Source: Nematostella vectensis
Taxonomy: Eukaryota > Cnidaria > Anthozoa > Actiniaria > Edwardsiidae
DNA length: 64,000 bases
Assembly: GCF_932526225.1 (NCBI RefSeq)
Contig: NC_064045.1
Location: forward strand, 2,643,998-2,707,997
Direction: 5' to 3'
The notes below the pieces were generated by a model. That model was not told the origin of the DNA, did no database searches, and saw only the letters and a list, made by a program, of their open reading frames with translations. Each line of letters starts with the position of its first letter. The stretch's first letter is position 1. Shown piece by piece: positions 20,601 to 30,923 of this stretch. The translations under genes and the position numbers were made by a program.

Positions 20601-20868
20601 GCAAGTGTTCGAAGAAGTCCTTGTACTTGACTTCCACTACAAGCTTTCCTAAAACTGGAATTGTCTCCCCGGTGTATGTTTTCAAGGTTAGCTTGGTATC
20701 TTGCAGATTGAGAGATGAACCCTCAATGTTCTTCAATTGATCAAAAATGTCCTCTCCGATTACTGAAAGTGATGCACCAGTGTCCAATTCCATTTGAACT
20801 TTAAGACCATTTAATTCAACATCTACTAAATACGGATTTTGGCGGTTGCCTTGACTGACAGCAAACAA
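17695..20868 (-). CDS. pol: Gypsy Pol polyprotein
   Basis: 1,057 residues from the first ATG. The same frame is open further upstream to about 21,145 and there encodes two zinc knuckles (CYRCGKNHHPSKC and CHYCKKKGHIVAKC), so the true product is longer. Aspartic protease DTGAS is at 29-33. RT core motifs are LDLSQAYQQ near 251 and RIDD at 312-315, where Tyr is more usual before the catalytic pair. RNase H starts at LACDAS near 461. The integrase zinc finger uses H682, H685, C715 and C718; the catalytic triad is D746, D800 and E836, with 35 residues between the last two. A GPY/F-like region follows. It copies element RNA into DNA and integrates it. No internal stop is seen. Confidence 0.93.
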   Translation of the reverse strand: MFAVSQGNRQNPYLVDVELNGLKVQMELDTGASLSVIGEDIFDQLKNIEGSSLNLQDTKLTLKTYTGETIPVLGKLVVEVKYKDFFEHLPVIVVQGKVPSLFGRDWLQHVKLSWPEIFLVQVVSPDVSDLLKKHDNLFKEGLGTIQGVKAKIYVDPQAKPKYFKPRTLEYARRQKVERELDRLLEEGTIRPVQFSEWATPIVPIVKSDESIRICGDFKVTLNQVSKLDNYPIPKTEDLLAQLGGGVQFTKLDLSQAYQQLELDEESKKYTTITTHKGLFEYNRLCYGIASAPGIFQRTMENLLQGIPNVVVRIDDILIAGKTSADHLKSLTEVLSRLDKAGVRLKRSKCIFQAPEVTYLGHRIDKDGIHPLDEKIKAIQESPRPSNLKELQAFLGMLNYYACYIPNITTILSPLHQLLVKDTPWNWSEAHEKSWNQAKSTLHSSQLLVHYSLERELTLACDASPYGLGCVISHVMDDGTERPISYASRTLSPAEKNYSQLGKEAAAIMFGVRKFHSYLYGRSFTIYTDHKPLLGLLQSTKQIPTSASPRILRWAVFLSGYSYTLVYREGQKNGNADGLSRLPLPNETRNVPVPGDIMFVMNHLEVNTPVKVKDIERWTSKDPILSAVRHQVMSGWPNSNDRIEFKPYSYRKHQLSCQDGCLLWGSRVVIPPQGRVKLLQELHDGHPGMVRMKMLARSYFWWPGLDADIEQKVKDCTSCQSNAKAPSNAPLHPWKWPSRPWSRIHIDYAGPFEGHMFLVIGDAYSKWIEVFKTNSSTAAVTIQKLRECFLVHGLPDIIVSDNATAFIGEEFALFMSENGIKHITSAPKHPASNGFAERYVRTFKETMKKMGGEKENLDTKLSRFLLSYRTTPHATTGKTPGELLMNRKLKTRLDLVSPLSQDTIRTRVEDKQLAQKKQHDNLVPLREFQVNDPVFVKNFSYGPKWLCGTIIQQSGPVSYVVQLSSGGVFRRHVDHLRLRTSTPTVANDFQSSTELAQVPMQTTVPKQIPEEFKEPEITVPEPSLEPKKTELPASEPASTLRRSTRLKTTPTHLKDYVC

Positions 20869-21109
20869 TGGATATATATCTTCATCTTCTATTTCTTTAT
20901 CAGTATCCAGGACATGAATTGCTGGTTTCCCTTGTTTTGGATGGTGGTTTGAATTTGGCTTGGTTGTCTCGGACGACTTTTTTGCTTTTTTGAGACATTT
21001 GGCAACAATATGTCCTTTCTTTTTACAATAATGGCACGTGGCCTCCTTGAAACGACATTTTGACGGGTGGTGATTTTTTCCACAACGATAACACTCTTTA
21101 TTTTCGCTT

Positions 21110-21718
21110 TTAGAACGCGGTAAGGGCGAAGAACTGACCTTTTTTTACAGATGCAGACGTTGAACTTAACGTAGAAGGAGCAGATTGAAGATCGGCCATG
21201 TGCTGTGCGGTCGTTTCCATAGACGAAGCAATGTCGTAAGCTTTTTTGAAAGTTAAGTTCTCTTCTGATAGCAAACGCCTTTGGATTCTTTCATTGTTAA
21301 TTCCAGACACCAGACGATCACGCAGCATATTTTCCAGACTGCCACCAAAATTGCAGTATTCTGCCATGTTTCGTAGAGCCGCTACAAAGTCAGACACGTT
21401 CTCCCCGCTCAATCTGAAACGGTTATTGAACTTGTGCCGTTGCACGCTTTCACTCGGTTTTGGGTTGAAATGGCTCTTTACCAAGGTGCACAAGTCAGCA
21501 TAAGATTTCTCTCCAGGTTTCGCTGGGGCCAGCAGATCAGACATTAATTTGTAGGTTTTTTTCCCTACCGAACTGAGGAGGATTGCACGGCGTATTTTCA
21601 AGTCATCGTCAGACGTAGTTACTCCATTTGCTTCAAAATAGAAGTTTAGACGCTCGATATACTGTTCCCATGAATCAGAATCTCTGTCGAATTCGTCTAT
21701 TTTGCCGTAGGTTGCCAT
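21110..21718 (-). CDS. gag: Gypsy Gag (matrix/capsid part)
   Basis: 202 residues from an ATG just inside the 5' LTR and primer-binding region. It matches the capsid-like Gag of gypsy/Mag-type elements (motifs KSHFNPKPSE and RNMAEYCNFG). The frame stops soon after a run of seven A residues (sense strand, about 21,144-21,150). The zinc knuckles lie one frame away, at the start of the pol frame. This is either a single-base indel in the homopolymer or a natural Gag/Pol frameshift; the direction (+1) is unusual for gypsy elements, so an indel is slightly favoured. Confidence 0.85.
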   Translation of the reverse strand: MATYGKIDEFDRDSDSWEQYIERLNFYFEANGVTTSDDDLKIRRAILLSSVGKKTYKLMSDLLAPAKPGEKSYADLCTLVKSHFNPKPSESVQRHKFNNRFRLSGENVSDFVAALRNMAEYCNFGGSLENMLRDRLVSGINNERIQRRLLSEENLTFKKAYDIASSMETTAQHMADLQSAPSTLSSTSASVKKGQFFALTAF

Positions 21719-21743
21719 TTCCGAAATCCTCGTCGCCAAAAAA

Positions 21744-21866
21744 TGTAATGTATTTGAGAAAAACCTTAGGATCAAAACGAATAAACAGTAATGGCGGACT
21801 CTCGTTGTTTATTGCTGTTACCCAGAAAACCTTGCGGTCATACAAACAGGAATCCCAAACATTACA
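21744..21866 (-). repeat. 5' LTR of the gypsy element
   Basis: 123 bp, no difference seen from the 3' LTR. Followed on the sense strand by a TGG-starting primer-binding-site-like sequence and then gag. Confidence 0.93.
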
Positions 21867-23328
21867 TTAGGAAAGTACTGAATATAATTATCACATTATT
21901 GTTATTATATTTTCTTTCCAAACATTTAAAAAAAGAGTCATATTTCTTCCTTTCCTTCTCCCTGTTGACTATGTTTATGCAATTGATGCTCTTTGCTATT
22001 TCCCCTCTACACCAAAAATAAATTAATGAACACATTTGATTTTTAAATTAGTAATTTTCATTTAGTACTCTCACTTATATCTTCTTTTTAGGATTTCCTT
22101 TCCAAGTCTCTTTTCCATTACATTTATTTTAAAGGTTTAGATTTACTTCATTGGAATGGTTGGATCCAGGGTTTCTAAAAACACCAAAATATAATGCATT
22201 ACTGGATGCATTACTGGATGTATATGTCTGACACTATATTCTATCTTTGAAATCCTGTTTCATCCATTACTTGTTCTTCGCAAGGACAAAGCTTGTCAGA
22301 ATGTAGCTTTTCAAATGTACATTAATGGAACTTTTATTAAGGGAAGGGTTTTTTAGGGCAAGATACTTAAACTTTATAACACTAGCAACAACCTTGTTCT
22401 TTTTCAATAATAGAATTCTGTTCACATAGCTTGGATATCATAGACATGGCCTCTTTAGAGGCCTGTGGTGATGAAAGGGTTAAGATAATGGGAAAGGGGA
22501 AATGTCATTAAATGCTCAATCAAATTATTTTCATTACTGTTATATTTTTTTCAACAAACCTTTCAAGTTGAGTCAATTCCCTTTATATCTCCTCCCCCGT
22601 CGACTATTTTTTAGTGAATTGATATTCTTTGCTTCCTCTCTACCCCAAACATAGATCAAGAAAGGGTTTGGTTTGAAATTAGAAGTTAGCATTTTAGCAC
22701 TGTCAGTGGTGCCTTAGATGTTTTTTTTAGGATTTGCTTCCAAAATCAATCTGTTTTTTCTTCATTGCATTAATTTTGGAGTAGGGCACCAACAACAAGG
22801 CCACTATATGGTAAATGGTGGGTGCACCAATATGTAATGCATGAAAGGAGATATATTTTTTGATTTTAATTTCCAGACATTTTTCTGAATATTTGGTCCA
22901 ATGAAGGAGAGAATCGCCACTAAATCAATACATAAAAATTACAGTGTGGCATCTAAACAGTCTAAATATATTATTTCAAATCTTTGGAATGCTGTTACAT
23001 CCATGACCTATTCTGCACAAGGGCAAAGCTTGTTGGAGTATTGTTTTGATAAAAAAAATATTTATAATGGAACTTCTATGATGGGACATAAGAATTTACC
23101 ATTAGACTCTTGACAACTTTGACAGCCATATTCACACCAGGAATTGTGTTTGTTAACTTTGATGTACTGCATGATTTAAATTATTGAATAAGGCCTGGAT
23201 CCATTTGGTTGGTACAATAAATAAATCTCAGTAAAGAGCAGGATCCTAGATCCCCAAAAAATACCTCAATCAGTCAATACAGAAGGTGTTTAATGCTGGC
23301 TCCGCTTTTAGGCAGTGCCTAAATCTAT
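21867..23328. other. Right part of the composite insertion
   Basis: AT-rich, non-coding. It contains degenerate internal repeats (for example 22,210-22,340 resembles 22,960-23,090) and ends in the motif GGCAGTGCCTAAATCTATA. No exon or domain is seen; the 70-codon frame at 22,901 has no recognisable features. Confidence 0.5.
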
Positions 23329-23503
23329 ATATTATGTTTTTTTATGTCACCGTTAAAGGTTCGCGAGAGTCAAAAGTCACGTGATTTATTTAAGCAGGTC
23401 GTTTATTGCGCGCATGCGTGTTGTCCTGTTCTCGTTCCCCTCTTTATTTTCTCCACAGGAGACCCAAGCTCAGGGTTTGTTCAGCCCGTGGATCGCGAGT
23501 CTC

Positions 23504-24722
23504 TCTATAGCGAGAGAGAGAGAGAGATGCCTTTTTTAATGAGGGATTCACTTAATATCACAATGATAATGTACGCATGGCCCTCAACAGAAACAAAATT
23601 AATAAAAGCTATTTACAAATCTGTTTACAGCAAAATCTTTGACGAAACTATTTACAATAACAATCCTTTGCTGATTTATAAACTTATTTACAGAGTTGTG
23701 ATGTATTATCTTAGTTTTGCGGAGAAGGCGGTGATTGACTTGGCTTCTTTGATTTCTAGTGGCAATGCATTCCACCTTTTAGCTGCTACAAACTTAAAGC
23801 TGTTTTTTGCTAATGTAGTCCGAGCCTTTGGAAGTACTAAGTTATGGTTTGCTGCATTTTTAGTGTTCTTGTTATGTACATCACTACACTTAACGAACAT
23901 ATCTCTGATATAGCATGGGGTCATATTGTTCATTGCCTTAAAGAGCAAAACAAGTTGTAGGTAGATTATTCTTTTGTCGAAGGGGACAATATTTAGTTCT
24001 TCAAAAAGTGGTTTTGAAGGTGCATCCCATTTCTTATCGAGGATAACCCGCGCACATCGTTTCTGGAACTTGACCATATCGTCGATGTGTTGCTTTTTGG
24101 TCGAGCCCCAGACGATAGCACCATAGTCTAATATTGGCTGTATGAGCGAATGGTAGAACAGGGTTCTTGCTTTAAGTGACAGGAATTTCTTTGTCCTTTT
24201 TAACAAGCCTAGTCGCTTGGAGATCTTATTGTGAATGTACTTGAGGTGGTTGTCCCAGGTTAAGGAGTTGTCTAATCTTATGCCAAGCAGTTTAACTTCA
24301 TTGACACATTCAAGCTGGCCATTTTCTGTGCTTGACTGTCAAATCCTTTCCTGCCAATTTGCGCAACTTTGGCTTGCTTTGATTTGGTTTTGCTTTGGTT
24401 CAAAACCATTTTGTTTTCATTCGCCCATCCATTCACCTTTTTTAGCTCTTCAGTAAGAATAGACTCAACCTCACTAACGCTACTTCCACTTGCGACTTGT
24501 GTTGTATCATCTGCATATATCTCGAGTGCGCTGTTGGAGACTTCAAGTGGTAAGTCATTAATAAACAGGATAAACATTAAGGGACCTAAAATCGAGCCCT
24601 GGGGAACGCCTGCAGTAATGGGCTGCGAATCTGATAGCTGACCACTTATTGTTACTTTCTGTTTTCGGTCTTCTAGATAAGACTTGAACCAATTTAGTGA
24701 CTTTCCAGAGACGCCATATATG
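23504..24722 (-). mobile_element. 5'-truncated non-LTR retrotransposon
   Basis: Inserted between two copies of GAGTCTC (23,497-23,503 and 24,723-24,729). The paralogous site at about 43,406-43,412 has one GAGTCTC and no insert. On the minus strand, sequence from about 24,720 encodes the second half of a reverse transcriptase: TAGVPQGSILGPL, then FINDLP, then YADD. The rest of ORF2 follows to its stop at 23,706. Its 3' end has a GA-rich simple repeat (23,508-23,526). A frameshift lies at about 24,330-24,345. The element is dead on arrival, truncated upstream of the RT palm. Confidence 0.92.
23706..24720 (-). pseudogene. Reverse-transcriptase ORF2 fragment (CR1/L2-like)
   Basis: Two overlapping minus-strand frames join across one frameshift. 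The upstream part (to about 24,340) carries the RT motifs PQGSILGPL and YADD. The downstream part (from about 24,330 to 23,706) has the thumb and the usual C-terminal region, ending near KRWNALPLEIKEAKSITAF. The N-terminal endonuclease and RT fingers are missing through 5' truncation. Confidence 0.9.
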
Positions 24723-24729
24723 GAGTCTC

Positions 24730-25320
24730 GGGCTGTAGCAAGGGAGCTTTACTGAGACTCGATGCGTGAGCGTGTTGACTGCGAATAGCCGCCATTCCCC
24801 TCGATTCGCAAAAGTTCCCTGCAATTTTTTCGTACGACTCTGACTTCTATACCCCACCTCCCCACCCCCTTGGTAGCTGCCCTGAACTATGATTGAGCTA
24901 TTTTAAAAAAATAAACGGACTAGCCTCTTGGTGATACAAAACGGTATTTACAGCCGTTACATATATTTACTAATACAAACAAGAGGATTGTTGTTTAGAT
25001 CCTGATATTTAATCTGATGTGTTGCGTGATGTTGAAATTGCGTGATCACCATATTTAGAAAAAGTGGCGTCTGAAAAAGAAGGCCAAGTCCTCGTGACAA
25101 AAAACCCGCTCAAACACAGCAAAGATACAAAGCGTTAATTCTAATCAGACGCACTGCGTAACTCGATTCTTACACGTCACGCAATCACGAGCCTTGGTGG
25201 TTGAATGACGCTACATGTCAATCAATCTTCGCTCTAACAGATCAAATACGCCACTAGCGTTACATCTTGTCACATGTATTGCGTGGTGGTTTCACGCGTT
25301 CATGAGCCTTGGTAGATCCC
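24730..25320. other. Duplicated non-coding DNA, unit 1
   Basis: Aligns with about 43,413-43,998 in unit 2 with scattered substitutions and small indels. No exon is seen in either copy. Confidence 0.6.
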
Positions 25321-27189
25321 AGTGCTCCGGTGTGAGGCGACCGCGAGGTAGACCCTCTCTCCCATGATGAAGAACGTCATGTCACGTGTCCGTGCGGACG
25401 AGATGGACTGGACCTTGGCGAACTTTCTAGAGTGATACTTGTCCCAGGCGTAGATCACGGGATCGAGGCAACTGCTGATGATGGCAAGGTACGTCTTCTC
25501 TTTTTACCGATATATGGCGATGTAATGATCACCCAATCACGTGCCTGGAAAAATACAAGTGAAAAGTCACGCAACATTGTCTCGTAGACGTCCTGGAAGT
25601 ACAATTTCAAGAATAAAGCTAAAACACTTTTTTGTTATTGATTATCATTCAAAATATAACGGTTTATTCGCAAGGAAACTTTAAAGAAATAATCTACGAA
25701 TAAAATCTGACCCATAATTGACGATATTTGCTTGAAAATGTATTAGTTACTCGCTTGAATTAGCCGATGGAGAGGGGTGCTTTGTGCGACTCGGCATCGA
25801 GCGGGAGCATAAAATGGTGGCCTACTTTAAGGCTCGAAAGGTGCCCCGGATGTGATGGGCAAAGATTTCTCGATGTATGATTTGTTAGTTATCCTCATTC
25901 AATCCTAACTGACTGTCATACAAAAGGTTCCAGTCTGTTGTACCACTCTAGCTCAAGGTCTATAAATGGGAACAAGTATAATATTGACGATTATAATGAA
26001 AGAGTAGACAAAGATCAACAACCGGGAAAGGGGGAGTTTTTGTTTACAGAGGGACAAAAATGTTTGTAACTCAATGTCCGATTCTATTTCAGGGTTCACG
26101 AGTCGCAAATAGCATGAGAGAAAGAATCAACATCTCGATCTATTCTTTATAGTCTGTGAAAATTTATAGCTTAACTTAATAGTAATTGCAACACAAAGAA
26201 TTTTATTGTTTAATGATAAGAAAAGACATTCTAAACAACACCCCAAAAGTTCTCCAAAGTTCTCTTGTGTGAACATCTGGAAATTTGACAATAAACAATT
26301 TTTTGTCGGCCGTCTGGAGCTTACTGTAGTGCGATCTCTTCGAGAGTGGAGGGTCAGTGTGCCATGAATAACAATAAAATTGTTTATTGTTGAATTTTGA
26401 GATGTCCACAAAAGAGAATTTTGGAGAACTTTTGGGAAGTTATCAAGGACATGCTACTCTGTCATTTAAGACTAAAATCATTTGTGTTGCAATTACTTTT
26501 AGGTTAAACATCGGATTGACTGGACTACAACAAAGTCTGTCATTTAAGACCGAAATCATTTGTGTTGCAATAATTTGAGGTTAAACATCAGATTGGCTGG
26601 ACTATAACAAAGTCTTTGCTGGAAGTGTGTGCTCGAGGTGTAATGCAGGGGCCTTATTCGATGACCCCCCCCCCCCCAGTAGGGCAAAATGGCGGCCGAC
26701 AGAGAACTTACCAGTAATCGCTAGGAAAACCCCGCCATCTATAGTAAAGCCCTCCAGGTCGGACCCCGCCGCCACAATACTCTGGTACCTGGTGAACTTC
26801 TCCCCGTTCCACTTGAAGATATGCGAATAAGGTCCATAAAAGGTGGCAACTGCCAGGAACACGTCTTTGCCGATGAAGGAATCTTCAAATAATATGCTTT
26901 TTTTTGCATATGATACCTACGTGCAGTGGATGACTTGGTGGTCGAAGTCAGTTCTGGATCAGACGAGAACAACGATGATGCAGCAGTGACGTCAGCTTCG
27001 ATTCCGTATAGGACTCTAGATGCTACCCATTTTGAGAGGTACTTCTAGAAGTGTATGATCAGCGGTAGAACGTTCATCATTTACCGTTCTTAGATCACAC
27101 ATCGAAACATTTAACTAGAATATTATCTATTAGCGCCATTTCATTTAGTAGGGGTCAATTAAGTTTGGACCTAGCCTAACTGCGAGAAA

Positions 27190-29439
27190 ACGTGTGTATC
27201 AAGCTCCACAGCTGAATACTCTCATTCATTGTGCAAACGTTCCCCTTGTTGTAGTTCAACTAAAGGCCAAGCCAAACTGGATCCTGTTGCAAGGATTCGT
27301 TACGCGGTGCACACGAACAAGCTTTCACCTTGCGCCACCCAGCTGGAATATCCCGTCTTCCGAGTCACCCCTGCATGCTTGTTTACCCTTCTCGACCCAA
27401 GGGAAGTGTCTGCGGCGGACATAGCGCGGATAAAGGCGGGGGTCCCACGATTTGTCCCTGGATGGTGGACTGATTCGGTACGTTTTTAAAACAAAACTAC
27501 CACGGTGGGATAAAAACGTGATGTCACATTTTCTAGCTTGGAAACGGGCACGCCTAGAAAGGATGTATTGGTGGCTGAGAAGTCTTTCTGTGTCATTGGG
27601 GGTGGCGTGGACTTCAGTAGTATAAACCTCATCCTGATCCCCATCCAGTCATCTGATCACTGGAATTATTGGTGAGACCAATTTGTAAAATCTTTTACAC
27701 AGTTTTGCAAGTTGACCTCATGCCTGTCTGTGAAGTAAAAAAAAACATTTTGTAATATCATTTGTAGTCTATGGACAGGTTGTCAAAACAACGGTTATAT
27801 TTCAACCCATTGGGTGGAGATGAGGAACAGCCAGTCACAAACGTTTCTTTGATGAGACAAATCAACAAGTTCAGGTACACGCGAACCATATTATTTGAAA
27901 AAATAAATATGAACACTAAAGATGGCGAGCTCGTTCAGAAAGGATTCAAGCCATGTTAAAAAAAAGACGTTTCAATATTATAAACTAGGGTACATTGTAA
28001 ATTCTCTAATAGAAACTGAGCCGGCTAAAACAAACATCCCCGTTTACCGTCGCTGAGGACGTGCACATGTTAATCCTTCCTACGCAACGCGGGTACCCTG
28101 TGGTTTTGGTCCGAAATGGAAAAATAACATATTTCAAGACGTTCCACCAAAGGGATTTTTGGGGACTTTTAGTATGTTAACTAGGTTGTATCACTTGTTC
28201 AAAATCCGCTGAGAGAAATTCTATTGCAATAAGTTCCACCTGGGCCATAAAAATTTCATAGATTGACTGGACTACTGAAGACAGGATAGAACACCCGCGA
28301 TTGGCCTTGTGTTCACCCCAAGCATGCGAAGCACGTTGATGGCTGCAACTGCGGTGTCTTCATATGCTTTGTATGTGTAACAGCTACCCTATGTATGAGT
28401 AACATTCACGGCCTTTGTAGCCCTGGGGGGAGGGGGTCCGTTTTGACGTTGACTAAAATAAAATATGCTAGTATCAGACCAATTGAAAGCTCTCTATTGA
28501 GGTTGGGTTGGTTACGGTTGAGGTTGAGGTTGGTTGTTTTTTTTTTTTTTTAAGACAACAGAATCTGAGTGAAACAATTAATTTTAGTGCAAAATTTTAA
28601 CTAAAGATCGGTCATTCTGCTTTTAATTTTGTAGATCTTATCTAACTATTTCAAAAACTTTTGTACTTTTATCTACTTTTAATAGTTTCCCCGTTGCATG
28701 GCTCTTTGGATTCCATCAATCAACTTAAATGTCCAAACTGAGCGGCGGCTGCTGTCTCAGGTCATTGGATCCTGCTGTGAAGACATAAATAGGTAATTGT
28801 TCAAGACCCCATAGCTAAAAATAGAGAGGGGCTAAATTTGCTTAATTTGACCCACCCTCCATAAAGGGGTTATATGCAAATTCGCAAAGATGCGGACAAA
28901 AAGCTATGTTACAAATCAATTGTTTACTAATTAATGCCTTTATTATATTCATTAATATTGATGTTGAGCATATATTTTGTTGTTTGACTGTCTAAAAACA
29001 AACATAAGGTTGATAAATTCTACCTAGGTATCCCCTCCTCTTGGAGAAAGAGCAACAATAATAATCATTTGGTGCCAAGAGGTTTACCCACTAGTTCTCC
29101 TGCAGCTGTGAACAATTATTTTAATCACCTGTTCAAGCTCTGATGTAAAAAATATGGTACCTTGTTTGAACTAAAATGTTATAAGCATAAGAGCCATCCC
29201 TGCATATCCCAACCTCACGATTTTGAGTATAAAACTATAAACAGTTTTCTAGCTAATTTTCTTTGATCCTTTTCTGTTGTAGCAATCGCAACTTTAAGGT
29301 TTGTAAACTCTGTCGGCAAGACGACAATGAGGATTGGCTGGGGTGTGACTGCTGTGGCCAGTACTTTCATGCTGCCTGTGCCAGTTTCAACTTTGCAACA
29401 GCCCTTTCCTCACAATTTTACTGCCCCTTATGCCCCTGA
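27190..29439 (+). pseudogene. Ulp1/C48-like peptidase with C-terminal PHD finger, copy A
   Basis: Splice-bounded exon candidates are about 27,190-27,477 (ends GWWTDS), 27,537-27,671 (LILIPIQSSDHWNYW), 27,779-27,874 (LYFNPLGG), 28,285-28,370 (VDGCNCGVFICF), 28,686-28,792 and 29,283-29,439. The HW, N/D and (Q)xDGxxCGVF pattern is that of Ulp1/SENP cysteine peptidases, which remove SUMO-like modifiers. The last exon is a PHD finger: CKLC, CDCC, HAAC and CPLC. The Cys-motif exon has one extra base compared with copy B, which shifts the frame, and the oxyanion Gln is His. The first exon's splice phase does not fit the next, so an exon is missing or miscalled. Probably transposon-derived. Confidence 0.6.
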
Positions 29440-29890
29440 TCCTGACATATTGACATATTGTGGATTCATAAGTGGCAATAGTTTACCAATAATTATTTTA
29501 ACATGGCCATTGGGGGTGGTTTCTTCGGGGTGATAGAAGTCAATGAGACTGGATAAAACAGATTTTGTGTAATTGCCTTCCTCAAGTAAGCTGTGGAACA
29601 GTAATACAGATTGAAACGAAAAATCATGATTTATCTTATTAAAGAATTTCTTAGATATAAATCTAATACTATGGAGTCATGTAGGTTTGATAACCAGTAT
29701 GAATTTTCCTTTTTTGATAATGCTTCCTCTATGGTCTGTAAATATTCATGTACCTCCTGCCTGTTAGCAAAGACATAGCTGGCGCAAACAATGTAGGAAT
29801 AGTGTATCCCCCTGAAATTTGTGGTGGCTTGTTATGACTTTAGTGGCTAGAGTGGCAGTTTAGGTCCTAGGGGTCGCGAGATTTTTAGCC
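28089..29890 (+). repeat. ~1.8-kb duplicated block, copy A (with Ulp1 and PHD exons)
   Basis: Aligns with 32,833-34,505 at high identity. Both begin with GCGGGTACCCTGTGGT and end near AGATTTTTAGCCTTGTCTCAT. The block carries the catalytic-Cys exon, the next exon and the PHD exon of the Ulp1-PHD gene, but not the His exon. Confidence 0.85.
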
Positions 29891-30384
29891 TTGTCTCATG
29901 GATAGCATTTACTTCCATCCTCCACTCACATGCTCTTGTTTTCTACTTGCGCCATTTGTAGACCACAAAGCTTTTGCTGTCAAGTTAGACACCCCCAGGA
30001 ATAGCTGCTGACCGATGTAGAATGTACCTGAAAATATAATCAGAGTATGGTAGTAACATACTATGAGAGTCATCGCTGTGGTACATAACCTTTTGTGTTC
30101 TTACAATCGATACTTACGATATGGTTATCGTAAAATAAAACAATTCTCTAGAAATGGTAATGTTGGTCGTGCACACATTTAAAAATACATTGGATAGTAT
30201 GGAAGGTTGTCTGAAAGGCTAGTGAAACAGCAACAAAATTACCAGCAAATACCTTATTGTTCTCCCAACCTTTCCTGCACGTGATGCGCCCCATTTAGGG
30301 TTACTCTTTCATTTTGCTGTCGAATTTCCCTTAGTGATGGGGGTTTATTACTTACCCATTGTTGGGGTTTCTGTGGTGGGAATC

Positions 30385-30923
30385 GCTGGAAAAGAAAATA
30401 AGAGGATGAAGAGTCGGGTGCCTTTGCTAAAAGGGTACTAATTTGATTTTTTTTTTCTTTGGGAAAACAAGTCCCCTGCACAGCTTTTCTTAGACCTCGT
30501 CCAAACGCCCCACGTAACTTTTTTGTTTCGTTTTCAAAATGTTCTGCGTTCGTCATCTATGACGTCACATGTCCATCTGAATGCACCCCACTTGAAGCTT
30601 ATATGACCTCTACCGAGTTTTGTTGTCATACGATGTTTCTTTCCCCCGCGCGGTCTTTCGGTCACACCCTCTTCTAGACCTCTTTGGAATAGGAAGAATT
30701 TTCCACCAGCGTAGAGGAAGGGTGAGTCTGCGGGAAGTCAGCGGTTTTACGGAACCGATCACCGGTACGTAGTCGGAAATCCCGACTGACTCCCCGGCTC
30801 TCAGCGGTGTGCTACATTGACTTCCGGTGTATTAGGCATTGCAAACTTCCGGTATAAAAATAGAATGCCACATGGCTGAATCTGGCGGGAACTGTAAAAT
30901 CCAACCATTCCCGCACTCGAACA
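30385..30923. other. End of duplication unit 1 and adjoining DNA
   Basis: Homology with unit 2 ends at about 30,530 (47,030 in unit 2). At 30,552-30,640 is a diverged single unit of the CRE-rich repeat found at 52.3-53.3 kb (TATGACGTCACATG, then TTGTTGTCATACGATGTTTC). At about 30,700-30,748 is an inverted fragment of the block at 6,046-6,543. The stretch before 30,924 could hold the promoter of the next pseudogene. Confidence 0.5.

Larger units (their letters stand above)
17387..21866 (-). mobile_element. Full-length Ty3/gypsy LTR retrotransposon
   Basis: A 4,480-bp minus-strand element has two 123-bp LTRs that look identical, each TGTAATG...CATTACA. A 5-bp target duplication TTAGG flanks it (17,382-17,386 and 21,867-21,871). 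Next to the 5' LTR is a primer-binding-site-like TGGCGACGAGGATTT. A G-rich tract (GGGTGGGGCAG) precedes the 3' LTR. Gag and Pol are present, with domain order protease, RT, RNase H, integrase. Identical LTRs and clean ends indicate a recent insertion. Confidence 0.95.
16047..23328. mobile_element. Composite 7.3-kb insertion in unit 1 only
   Basis: The unit 2 sequence CGCTTATTATGTTTTT (about 43,235-43,250) is interrupted here. The left flank ends TATTA at 16,046; the right flank resumes after TATTA at 23,329-23,333, a possible 5-bp target duplication. The insert begins GCGGAGCCAGC and, near its end, has GCTGGCTCCGC followed by TTTTAGGCAGTGCCTAAATC. That terminal motif recurs inverted at 52,078-52,112. 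A gypsy element is nested inside it. Without the gypsy element about 2.8 kb remains, mostly AT-rich and non-coding. The outer family is not identified. Confidence 0.7.
25320..30384 (-). pseudogene. EAR-repeat pseudogene (duplicate of the 3' half of the collagen-EAR gene)
   Basis: Counterparts of exons 8-12 of the gene at 43,998-51,254 can be found, but broken. The last exon (about 25,320-25,552) has a 2-base insertion after the conserved TSPY segment. The exon 11 counterpart is absent; flanking sequence joins directly at about 25,966. The exon 10 counterpart (26,711-26,877) keeps only its 3' half because about 315 bp is deleted. Exon 9 (about 29,926-30,030) has a deletion of about 60 bp and a 1-base loss. 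Exon 8 (about 30,354-30,383) survives. A Ulp1-PHD element sits inside it. No signal-peptide or collagen exons exist here, so it could never have made the full product. Confidence 0.85.
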
